Source: Bacilli bacterium | GTDB lineage: Bacteria; Bacillota_I; Bacilli_A; RF39; UBA660 | NCBI GenBank assembly: GCA_029100965.1 | Contig: JAQXQC010000081.1 | Span: 1-35,831 of the forward strand | Length of the DNA stretch: 35,831 bases | Direction of reading: 5' to 3' | Part shown: positions 8,382 through 15,017 of the stretch, piece by piece | Numbering within the stretch: position 1 is the stretch's first letter | How the letters are laid out: each line of letters opens with the position of its first letter | Translations under genes and position numbers: made by a program | The notes under the pieces: model-generated | What the model was told of the DNA's origin: nothing | The model's input: only the letters and a program-made list of their open reading frames with translations | Database searches by the model: none

Positions 8382-8819
8382 ATGAATAATATTAGTATTG
8401 GAAATGCTGGAGAATATTTTGTCGCTGGTGAATTGGAAAGACATGGTTTCACTGCGGCAATTCCTATGTCTAATACAAAAGATTTTGATATTCTTGCAAT
8501 TAACAGAAGGAATTATAAACAATTTGCCATCCAAGTGAAAACAACTAAATATAAACAGAAAAAATGGACACTGGGAAAGAAAAACGAAACATTAATTGGA
8601 GATAATATTATTTACTTTTTTGTTTCCCTTAATGAGTTGGATTTTCCAGAATATCATATAGTACCAAGCAAAATAGTTTCTAAAGTTATTACTGAAAAAT
8701 ATAATCATTGGATAAATTCTGTTGGAAAATTAGGGCAAAAACATAATGATAATGATTTAAGAATTTTTACAGATAAGGAAGATATTTATCTAGATAGATG
8801 GGATTTTTTAGATGAGTAA
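8382..8819 (+). CDS. Hypothetical protein with PD-(D/E)XK nuclease-like pattern
   Basis: The 145-residue protein has a GNAGEYFVAGELERHGF helix (acidic residue after G-N-A-G), a strand DFDILAIN, then QFAIQVKTTK. Spacing of Glu, Asp and Q-V-K matches the E...D...(E/Q)xK core of the restriction-endonuclease-like (PD-(D/E)XK) fold. A Trp-rich C-terminus follows (HWINSVG, RWDFLDE). This is pattern recognition; nuclease activity is inference. The start at 8382 is preferred over the ATG at 8373 because GAGGAG directly abuts the first ATG but lies nine bases before the second. The gene stands alone in the decayed patch and ends before a terminator at 8947. Such stand-alone proteins are often mobile. 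Confidence 0.65.
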   Translation: MNNISIGNAGEYFVAGELERHGFTAAIPMSNTKDFDILAINRRNYKQFAIQVKTTKYKQKKWTLGKKNETLIGDNIIYFFVSLNELDFPEYHIVPSKIVSKVITEKYNHWINSVGKLGQKHNDNDLRIFTDKEDIYLDRWDFLDE

Positions 8820-8946
8820 TTTGATTTAAAAAACTAATAACAAATATAAATTTTTTCCAAATTTGCCATAGATAAAGTCAAATTCTTATCTTAAGAGAAA
8901 AGAAAATAAAAAGAAATAAGCAAATTAAGTATTATTAAAAAAATAG

Positions 8947-8979
8947 AAAATCAAACTCTAAAGATGAGCTTGATTTTTT
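8947..8979 (+). terminator. Intrinsic terminator
   Basis: An A-rich stem (8947-8958 with 8966-8977, one A-C mismatch) has a 7-nt loop and a T-run at 8974-8979. It separates the 8382 gene from the VanR/VanZ chimera promoter. Confidence 0.65.
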
Positions 8980-8992
8980 AAAAACTAAATTC

Positions 8993-9035
8993 TTAAGAAT
9001 AAATTAAGAATTCAAAAATTAAACTATGCTATAAT
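8993..9035 (+). promoter_or_regulatory. Response-regulator-type operator plus extended -10 promoter
   Basis: Two direct repeats TTAAGAAT (8993-9000 and 9004-9011) have an 11-bp period, the arrangement bound by OmpR/PhoB-family dimers such as VanR-like regulators. They sit where a -35 would be for the extended -10 TGCTATAAT at 9027-9035, and no good -35 hexamer is present. This is the layout of an activator-dependent, autoregulated promoter. The gene it drives now encodes only the first part of the regulator. Confidence 0.55.
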
Positions 9036-9070
9036 ATACTAAAGTTAGTAAACAAAGGAGAGAAAACTTT

Positions 9071-9448
9071 ATGGCAAATATTTTAATAGTAGATGATGAA
9101 AAAGAAATAGCAGATTTGGTAGAGATATATTTGAAAAATGAAAACTATACTGTTTATAAATATTATTCTAGTAAAAAAGTATTAGAAAATAAAAAGATAA
9201 TTTTTTTAGGATTTATATTAAGTTTTACCTTAGAAACAATGCAATTTATCTTTAGTATTGGGGCTTCTGATATTACAGATATTATTACCAATACAATAGG
9301 TACAATTGTAGGACTATTTCTTTATCTTATTTTAGAGAAATGTTTAAAAGATAAGACTAAAACGAATCAAATTCTAAATGTATTAGGAATGATTGGATCA
9401 GTACTTTTTATTTTTCTTATTCTCCTATTAATAATTGGGAATCTTTAA
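9071..9448 (+). CDS. VanR N-terminus fused in frame to VanZ C-terminus (deletion chimera)
   Basis: Residues 1-33 (MANILIVDDEKEIADLVEIY and on to YYS) are the start of an OmpR-family receiver domain with the acidic DDE pocket. Residue 34 onward is the C-terminal half of a VanZ-like membrane protein: one helix IIFLGFILSFTLETMQFIF, the family's R/S-x-x-D-I-x-D-I-I-x-N-T-x-G block (SDITDIITNTIGTIVG), and two more hydrophobic helices. The phosphoacceptor Asp, the dimer face and the DNA-binding domain of the regulator are absent, as is the first half of VanZ. The junction falls near 9170. The likely origin is an in-frame deletion across a vanR-(vanS)-vanZ-like cluster. It has a good ribosome binding site and an operator-type promoter, so it may be expressed as a 125-residue membrane protein. 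It could instead be a pseudogene. Confidence 0.75.
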   Translation: MANILIVDDEKEIADLVEIYLKNENYTVYKYYSSKKVLENKKIIFLGFILSFTLETMQFIFSIGASDITDIITNTIGTIVGLFLYLILEKCLKDKTKTNQILNVLGMIGSVLFIFLILLLIIGNL

Positions 9449-9490
9449 TAAAAGTAAGAAACATTAATAAAAATAAGTAACCACAATAAA

Positions 9491-9823
9491 ATGGCTAAGT
9501 TATTTCATTTAAATTTATTAAAAAGTGATGAATATATTGTATTAGCCAACTATAAAGAAATCTCTCAAATCAGAGAAGAAGTATTAAAAATAAAATCTCC
9601 AAAAATGCAACTTATCCCTTTTTCATTTATTATAGATTGGATGAAAGAAATTGTGATATCATAAGGAAAGAAACATCTAAAATATATTATATTTTTTACT
9701 TACTTTGTAATAATTCCTTATTTATGGAAAGGAAAAACAATAAGAAGTAATTTTGTTCATGTAAAATTTGAATTTAAAAAGCATACTATTTTAAGATTAT
9801 TTATTAAAGCAATCACCCCATAA
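9491..9823 (+). pseudogene. Debris including an RDD-like membrane protein fragment
   Basis: One frame is open from ATG 9491 to TAA 9662-9664 (57 codons, not recognised) and resumes in the same frame to the TAA at 9821-9823. The second part contains YFVIIPYLWKGKTIRSNFV, which resembles the IPYLWKGKTIGK-type signature of RDD membrane proteins. RDD domains are often attached to VanZ domains, so this may be the tail of the same lost membrane protein. No ribosome binding site is seen for 9491. Confidence 0.45.
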
Positions 9824-9936
9824 AGTTCAATTAAAATATAAAAATAACCAACATTAAGTCTAATAACTGGCTAAAAATGATTTGCTAATTTTCTTAAAAA
9901 ATGATAGAATATAAATCAATTAAAGGGGGAATATAC

Positions 9937-10776
9937 ATGAAAATACAAGCTTATCATAAGATATTTGCTTATCTATCTAATGAGATTTTAGAAAATAATT
10001 TAGGAACAAATAAAGAACCAATCACAAGAAAAATTACGGATGTAAAAGAATTAGAAGAAATATTAAAACAAGCAAATGGAATTGATTTAAATTTATTAAA
10101 TTCTTTTGGAACGGTAAAAGAGGTAAGAGCAGAAGAATGGTTCTATGAGAACGGTTTAAAGTATATCATTTGTGAAATGGATTATAGCAAAAATAAAGAT
10201 GAAGATGAAATCCAAACAATCGAAAAAAGAATTTTAACAGCTAATTTTTTAAGTAATCCAATTATGATGTTAGATTTTACAAGAAACAGAGTAGCACCAG
10301 AGCAATTTCTAGCACCAAAATCTACTTCTTCAATACTTTTTCCTAAAGAAGAAAGAACAATAGAAATCAATGAAATGACAGTTTCACTAAATGGACTATG
10401 CACAGGATGTTTTAAAGAAATAAAAAACTTAAAAACCAATCAATTATTAAAAGAAGAATATTTACAGTATTATCCTATCATAAAAGGAACAGGCTTTTCT
10501 AAAAAATTTATCAATCTATGTGGTTGTGGAGAGAGAAAATTAGAACTTCTTTATCATAATGATAATCCAGTATTTGCAGATTTTTCTGGTAAACATACCA
10601 TAGAAATGATTGGACTACAGGCAAATAAGAAAGAAGATATTCAAAAAATAATAGCACTCATTAATGAAGAAGTAGAAGCTATCACACAAAAAATATCTTC
10701 AAGCATAAAAATTTACAGAAAACAGAATCAACCAAAAATAAGAAGTAGAAAAAAAGAAGATAAAAATACGGATTAA
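9937..10776 (+). CDS. Conserved hypothetical protein with CxxC/CxC zinc-site pattern
   Basis: The family is not recognised. The 279-residue soluble protein has a helical N-terminal third and a middle region with Arg/Glu-rich strands. A Cys cluster follows, C155-x-x-C158 and C195-x-C197, consistent with a four-Cys zinc knuckle. A helical Lys-rich C-terminus ends in a positively charged tail (RKQNQPKIRSRKKEDKN) that suggests nucleic-acid or ribosome contact. GGGGGA lies six bases before the ATG at 9937. The longer frame to 9901 has no ribosome binding site of its own. It is the first gene after the decayed patch, and no clear terminator separates it from the phospholipase-D-like gene. Confidence 0.65.
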   Translation: MKIQAYHKIFAYLSNEILENNLGTNKEPITRKITDVKELEEILKQANGIDLNLLNSFGTVKEVRAEEWFYENGLKYIICEMDYSKNKDEDEIQTIEKRILTANFLSNPIMMLDFTRNRVAPEQFLAPKSTSSILFPKEERTIEINEMTVSLNGLCTGCFKEIKNLKTNQLLKEEYLQYYPIIKGTGFSKKFINLCGCGERKLELLYHNDNPVFADFSGKHTIEMIGLQANKKEDIQKIIALINEEVEAITQKISSSIKIYRKQNQPKIRSRKKEDKNTD

Positions 10777-10880
10777 AAATTCTTCTAACAATAGAGTGCC
10801 TCTTAATAAGTATTTTTAAATTCTAAATTAAATGACATGTTTAAAGACAATCTATCCATAATAAATAAGAGGTGATAGCA

Positions 10881-12041
10881 TTGTCTTTTTTTCAGGATAA
10901 CTTATCCAAACAACTACAAATGCAAATAGATACAGATAAAAAATATCTATTTTATCCCAATGAAATTCCTAAAAAAAATAATTTAGAAAAATACTTACCA
11001 AATTCTTATCCCATTTCCACTCGAGGAAGTAGTAGATATTTTTCCAAGCCTATAGAGTGGTTTTCTTCTTTAATCAGTGAACTAAAAAAAGCCAAAAAAT
11101 TTATTTTTTTGCAATTCTTTTCGATATCACCAGGAATTATGTGGGAAGAAATATTCAATATTTTAAAATTAAGAAAAAATGAAGGAGTAGAGGTAAGAAT
11201 AATTTATGATAACTTAATTAGTGCCTCTAAATTACCTAAAGATTTTTCTAATCAATTAAATCAAATAGGAATCTTATGTCAACCGTATTATCAGAAAAAT
11301 CGTTTAATTGGCATTTTAAACAATCATCATTTACATCGAAAGGTAGTAATTATTGATGGAAAAATTGCTTTTACAGGAGGAATGAATATAGGAGATGAAT
11401 ACTTAAATTTAATGAAACCATATGGAATATGGCAAGATGTAGGAATCTCTCTTACAGGAAATTCTATCTGGAACTTTACCGTAATGTTTTTAAGTGTTTG
11501 GAATACTTTAGCCAATACCAAAGAAGATTACTGGAAATATTATCCTAAAATTAAAAAAGAAAATTATTCTTCAACTTATTTAGTCTATGGAGATAATCCC
11601 TTAAATAATACTAGAATTAGCGAAAATCTTTTTTGCTCTTTAATTGATCGAGCCAAAAATTCAATTGATATTTATACCCCATATTTTATCCCTACAAAGA
11701 AATTAATTCAATCATTCATTGGTGCCAAAAAAAGAAAAGTCAAAGTTACCATAATTTTACCAGGAATTCCAGACAAAAAAATAATTTATTTTTTAACCAA
11801 ACAATATGCACTTTTTTTAAAAGATAATTTTTTTGATATTTATTTTTATCATGAAGGATTTATCCATGGAAAAGTATTATTAGTAGATAAAACAATCGCC
11901 AGTATTGGAAATGTCAATTTAGATTACTATAGTTTACATTATAATTTTGAATATAATATCTTATTAGAAGAAGAAAGTACAATAAAAAGTATTTTAAAAG
12001 ATATCAAAGAAATAAAAAATCATTCTCAAAAATGGGAATGA
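10881..12041 (+). CDS. Phospholipase D-family protein, cardiolipin synthase-like
   Basis: The 386-residue protein carries two HKD motifs: HRKVVIID starting at His152, followed by GKIAFTGGMNIGDEYL, and HGKVLLVD starting at His329, followed by IASIGNVNLD. Both match H-x-K-x4-D with the downstream G-G/S-x-N of bacterial cardiolipin synthases, which condense phosphatidylglycerols at the membrane. The two N-terminal transmembrane helices of classical Cls are absent. This fits a ClsB/YwjE-like or other PLD-family phosphatidyltransferase, and the exact reaction is uncertain. The start is read as TTG 10881 because AGAGGTGAT lies seven bases upstream. GTG 10872 lies inside that binding site. Confidence 0.8.
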   Translation: MSFFQDNLSKQLQMQIDTDKKYLFYPNEIPKKNNLEKYLPNSYPISTRGSSRYFSKPIEWFSSLISELKKAKKFIFLQFFSISPGIMWEEIFNILKLRKNEGVEVRIIYDNLISASKLPKDFSNQLNQIGILCQPYYQKNRLIGILNNHHLHRKVVIIDGKIAFTGGMNIGDEYLNLMKPYGIWQDVGISLTGNSIWNFTVMFLSVWNTLANTKEDYWKYYPKIKKENYSSTYLVYGDNPLNNTRISENLFCSLIDRAKNSIDIYTPYFIPTKKLIQSFIGAKKRKVKVTIILPGIPDKKIIYFLTKQYALFLKDNFFDIYFYHEGFIHGKVLLVDKTIASIGNVNLDYYSLHYNFEYNILLEEESTIKSILKDIKEIKNHSQKWE

Positions 12042-12046
12042 TTTTT
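12015..12046. terminator. Bidirectional terminator between convergent genes
   Basis: A 13-bp stem (12015-12027 with 12034-12046, one G-U pair) has a 6-nt loop. The left arm starts with A residues and the right arm ends with T residues, so it can terminate both the + strand PLD gene, whose last codons it overlaps, and the - strand gene ending at 12062. Confidence 0.8.
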
Positions 12047-12061
12047 ATCAGTCAATAATTA

Positions 12062-13132
12062 TTATTTTAATTTTCTTTCAAGAACAAGAATATTTTCTAA
12101 GTGTTTTCTTTGTTTCTTTTCACTTCTAAAAGCATTTTCTTTTCCTGTAATAAGAAGATCAAAATCTCTAAAAATTGTCCTTAAATTTTCATTTTGGGAA
12201 AAATGAGTAATATCATATTGCATTAAAGTATTTTTTTGATTTTGATAAAATGTTTTAGCATAGCTTATTGCTTCATTTAAAAGTTCTTTTTCCTTATCAC
12301 TTAACTGTTCAAAAGAAATACTTTTTAAAAAGACATTACTTGTAATAAAACTATAAATTAATTTTTTTTCAATAAAAGAAAAATTAGGATGTTGAATTAC
12401 TTCGATAAGACTTTTACAAGTATAATCATCCCTTAAAAAAATCTCAGTGATTTTATTCGGTAAAGCAAATTTTTTATTCCGTGAAAGAACAGATTGAGAC
12501 TCTTTGTAACGAAGTTGCATAACCAAAACATAGCGATTAATGGTATCCATAGGGTCATAGGAAAAATAATCAACAATAAATTTATTTTCTAAATCTTTAT
12601 AAGTATCTTTAATTTTTTCAAATTGATCAGGATAATTTTTCAAAAATGCTTCCTTAGCTTTATGGATACCATATAAATTTGCCCCAATTTCTGAAGAATA
12701 TTTATCATGATTGTGATTGTAATCCTCATTAAAATCAAATATTCGAATATTATATTCAATATATTTTAAATATCCATCTAAAGTATCTATCGGAAAAGTA
12801 TAATCTTGATATAAATGCCTCATCTCATGATAACAAACAAATAACAAATCAAATAAACACAAATTAACATCTTTAATTTGCATAAATCGATTTAAAAAAA
12901 TAACTATCTCTTGACGAGAAGAATGACAAAAACCAACAGAATTAAAAGGAAACGAAGAATAAAATATTTTTTCCCATAAACTATACTCTTTAGATAATAA
13001 AAGTTTTTGATAAAATTCTAATATAGTAACAGGAAGAATTTCGCACTCAAGATGATTTTTTTGAAGTTCTTGCTCAGTTGTACGATAAACGATTTTTCTT
13101 ATTTCTTGAATATTTAAATGATTCTCTTTCAT
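12062..13132 (-). CDS. Putative zincin-like protein with HExxH motif, family unknown
   Basis: The 356-residue protein is not assigned to a named family. The sequence CYHEMRHLYQ contains H102-E103-x-x-H106, the zinc-binding helix of zincin metallopeptidases. Glu148 in SSEIGANLYG is a plausible third ligand 42 residues later, as in gluzincins. The second half is helical and charged. There is no signal peptide or transmembrane segment, so the protein is probably cytoplasmic. GAGGAAAAAG precedes the ATG at 13132. It ends against a bidirectional terminator and its promoter region adjoins the IS110 element. Peptidase activity is inference from the motif; HExxH can occur by chance in helical proteins. 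Confidence 0.6.
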   Translation of the reverse strand: MKENHLNIQEIRKIVYRTTEQELQKNHLECEILPVTILEFYQKLLLSKEYSLWEKIFYSSFPFNSVGFCHSSRQEIVIFLNRFMQIKDVNLCLFDLLFVCYHEMRHLYQDYTFPIDTLDGYLKYIEYNIRIFDFNEDYNHNHDKYSSEIGANLYGIHKAKEAFLKNYPDQFEKIKDTYKDLENKFIVDYFSYDPMDTINRYVLVMQLRYKESQSVLSRNKKFALPNKITEIFLRDDYTCKSLIEVIQHPNFSFIEKKLIYSFITSNVFLKSISFEQLSDKEKELLNEAISYAKTFYQNQKNTLMQYDITHFSQNENLRTIFRDFDLLITGKENAFRSEKKQRKHLENILVLERKLK

Positions 13133-13153
13133 CTTTTTCCTCGTATAATCAAT

Positions 13154-13180
13154 CTTATAGAAATTATTAATTAATTCTAT
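13154..13180. repeat. Inverted repeat upstream of the 13132 gene
   Basis: TATAGAA and TTCTATA are separated by an AT-only centre. This is a possible operator of the reverse-strand gene, or sequence near the insertion point of the IS element. Confidence 0.3.
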
Positions 13181-13210
13181 AGTTGATTAATCCTTTCTAT
13201 TATATTTTTT

Positions 13211-13242
13211 GCATTATTATTAAACTAGTAATATAATAATGC
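13211..13242. repeat. Perfect 10-bp hairpin at the left flank of IS110
   Basis: The arms 13211-13220 (GCATTATTAT) and 13233-13242 (ATAATAATGC) enclose a 12-nt loop. It may mark the left end of the element or the first stem of its noncoding RNA. Confidence 0.5.
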
Positions 13243-13440
13243 TCGAACTGTGGATTTGTATCTATGTTTTTACAGCAATTAAATTGACTGGTCAAAGGAG
13301 ACTCAAACCGCAGATTTCTATTTTAATTGTTAATTAGTTAGTTAACACTTTAGTTCTTGCTAAATGATGTTTTATTAAATTACGAGATTACAAGATAGAC
13401 AATCTAGTGGCAAACAATCAGTGCAAACAAAACTAATAAG
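13243..13440 (+). ncRNA. Candidate IS110 bridge-RNA region (left-end noncoding RNA)
   Basis: IS110 elements carry a noncoding stretch between the left end and the transposase that encodes the bridge RNA. Here about 200 non-coding bases precede tnp and contain several stems: CAATTAAA (13279-) with TTTAATTG enclosing a large internal region, TTGACTGGTCAA, GTTAA/TTAAC, TTTAG/CTAAA and AGATT/AATCT. There are also repeated blocks (AACTGTGGATTT and AACCGCAGATTT; GCAAACA twice, 13 bp apart). The position and multi-stem character fit. Exact ends and guide loops cannot be set by eye. Confidence 0.35.
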
Positions 13441-13452
13441 GAGGTGCTTACA

Positions 13453-14616
13453 ATGATATATTACGTTGGAATAGATATATCAAAGTACAAACACGATTTC
13501 TGTATTATCTCAAATACAGGTGAAGTAATTGTTAAAAATGAATCTTTTGAAAACAACAAAAAAGGATTTCAAACTCTATTGGAACGATTGAAACCCTATA
13601 ATAAATCTGATGTCCATATTGCTTTTGAAGCAATTGGACATTACTCAATGAATTTGGAACTGTATTTAATTAAACAAGAGTATTCATTTATGAAAATGAA
13701 TCCACTTATCATTCATCAGTTTTTAAAAACTCGAAGTTTAAGACGAACAAAGACAGACAAGACTGATAGTTTGACTATAGTTAGTTATCTAATGTCCGTT
13801 CCATATAAACCAAATTCAGATTTATTATACAATATTTATACGTTAAAGTCACTATGTAGAAGTAGAGAATTTTTAATTAAAGAAAGAAGTAAATTCAAAA
13901 TTTTATTAACAAATGAATTAGATAAGTCTTTTCCTGAACTTAAATCATTTTTTAATAATAGAATTTCAACTACCTTACTATATATTTTAAAAGAATATAA
14001 AAATAGAAAACATATTTCATTAATGCGTGACTATGAAACAATAAGAAAATTATCACACGGAAAATTTACTTATGTAAAATTTGCCAAACTTAAGCAACTA
14101 GCAAAAAATTCTATAGGTCATTATGATGATAATACAGATTTACTTATTACTACATATGTTTCTATTATAGAAAACTTTAACAAAAAAATTGATCCAATAG
14201 AAAAACAAATTTCAACAATTATCAAAGAGCTTAATCCAAAAATGTTATCAATTCCTGGATTAGGCGAAATTACTACTGCTACAGTATTATCCGAATATGG
14301 TGATATAAATAATTTTTCATCACCTGGAAAAATGCTTGCATTTGCAGGATTAGAACCAAGTATAATTGAATCAGGCACTCTACAGTCAAGAGGTAGAATG
14401 GTTAAACATGGTTCAGGTCATCTAAGATATTCTATTATGAATATTGCAATGACTATTTTAAGTAATTCACCTACGTTTTATGACTATTACTTAAAGAAAA
14501 GATCTGAAGGCAAATGTCATAGAGTTGCTTTATCTCATGTATGTAAAAAACTTATTAGAGTTATTTATTATTTGGAGAAAAAGCAAATTGATTTTAATCC
14601 GTCTTTGCTCAAATAA
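13453..14616 (+). CDS. IS110-family transposase (DEDD recombinase)
   Basis: The 387-residue protein appears intact. The N-terminal RuvC-like DEDD domain starts YYVGIDISKYKHDF. Candidate catalytic residues are Asp8, Glu59 (in AFEAIGH), and Asp102/Asp105 (in KTDKTDS). A helical linker leads to the C-terminal Tnp_20 domain with LSIPGLGEITTATVLSEYGD and FAGLEPSIIESGT, where the Ser of E-S-G is the expected nucleophile, then KHGSGHLRYSI. The start at 13453 is chosen because AAGGAGG lies 8 bases upstream. The GTG at 13444 abuts that site. IS110 enzymes insert circular intermediates at short core sequences using a bridge RNA and usually leave no terminal inverted repeats. Confidence 0.95.
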   Translation: MIYYVGIDISKYKHDFCIISNTGEVIVKNESFENNKKGFQTLLERLKPYNKSDVHIAFEAIGHYSMNLELYLIKQEYSFMKMNPLIIHQFLKTRSLRRTKTDKTDSLTIVSYLMSVPYKPNSDLLYNIYTLKSLCRSREFLIKERSKFKILLTNELDKSFPELKSFFNNRISTTLLYILKEYKNRKHISLMRDYETIRKLSHGKFTYVKFAKLKQLAKNSIGHYDDNTDLLITTYVSIIENFNKKIDPIEKQISTIIKELNPKMLSIPGLGEITTATVLSEYGDINNFSSPGKMLAFAGLEPSIIESGTLQSRGRMVKHGSGHLRYSIMNIAMTILSNSPTFYDYYLKKRSEGKCHRVALSHVCKKLIRVIYYLEKKQIDFNPSLLK

Positions 14617-14639
14617 TTTGTTTTATGCCGAGAAAACTT

Positions 14640-14760
14640 TTGACAAGTAAAAAAATATTTTTTACCTTAATGGAGTTTAATAATTTATATTTTCATTTTT
14701 TGAAAATATAAATTATTTAAACGACTATAAATTAATAAAAATATTTTTGCTTGTCACAAG
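14640..14760. repeat. Large nested palindrome 3' of the IS110 transposase
   Basis: The inner arms 14675-14694 and 14702-14722 pair over 20 bases with a single bulged A and a 7-nt loop. Outer arms of about 20 bases (GACAAGT then A-run/TATTTTT at 14642-14662, and AAAAATATTTTTGCTTGTC ending near 14757) pair around them. The whole 120-base stretch can fold into one long cruciform or hairpin. It is non-coding. Confidence 0.75.
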
Positions 14761-14790
14761 GAAATTGGAATAAATTAAATTATTTAATTA

Positions 14791-14823
14791 ACTTCAAATT
14801 AACAAATGTATTTGAAGTCTTTT
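14791..14823 (+). terminator. Weak hairpin, possible terminator upstream of fhs
   Basis: A perfect 9-bp stem (14791-14799 with 14810-14818) is followed by CTTTT. It could stop transcription leaving the IS element. The remaining 14824-14957 holds no gene. Confidence 0.4.
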
Positions 14824-14957
14824 GGCATGGGAAATTTTCCAATTTAAAATTTTTAGAAAAAAACTATTGACTTTTAATAGTTAGTCTCCTTTCCAAAAAG
14901 TAAAGTTTATTATACCAAATTTTCCAAAAAAATAAAGAGAAATCCCATGAATTTTAA

Positions 14958-14986
14958 TTGTAAAACAAAATAAAGTATACTATAAT
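14958..14986 (+). promoter_or_regulatory. Promoter of fhs-hemW
   Basis: TTGTAA (14958-14963), a 17-bp spacer and TATAAT (14981-14986) lie 31 bases before the fhs ATG, with a strong AAAGGAAAGGG binding site between. Confidence 0.7.
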
Positions 14987-15017
14987 ATTAATAGTTTAGA
15001 AAGGAAAGGGAAGTAGA

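Larger units (their letters stand above)
13200..14760 (+). mobile_element. IS110-family insertion sequence, approximate limits
   Basis: The limits are estimates: from the hairpin-rich left flank to the end of the nested palindrome after tnp. No target duplication or terminal inverted repeat was found, as expected for this family. The element separates the HExxH gene from fhs. Confidence 0.5.

Noticed and set aside
9491-9664. 57-codon ORF as an independent small gene
   Set aside because: No ribosome binding site or recognisable family, and its frame continues into an RDD-like fragment after a stop, so it was treated as debris.
13444-13452. GTG start for the IS110 transposase
   Set aside because: It overlaps the Shine-Dalgarno sequence that serves ATG 13453.
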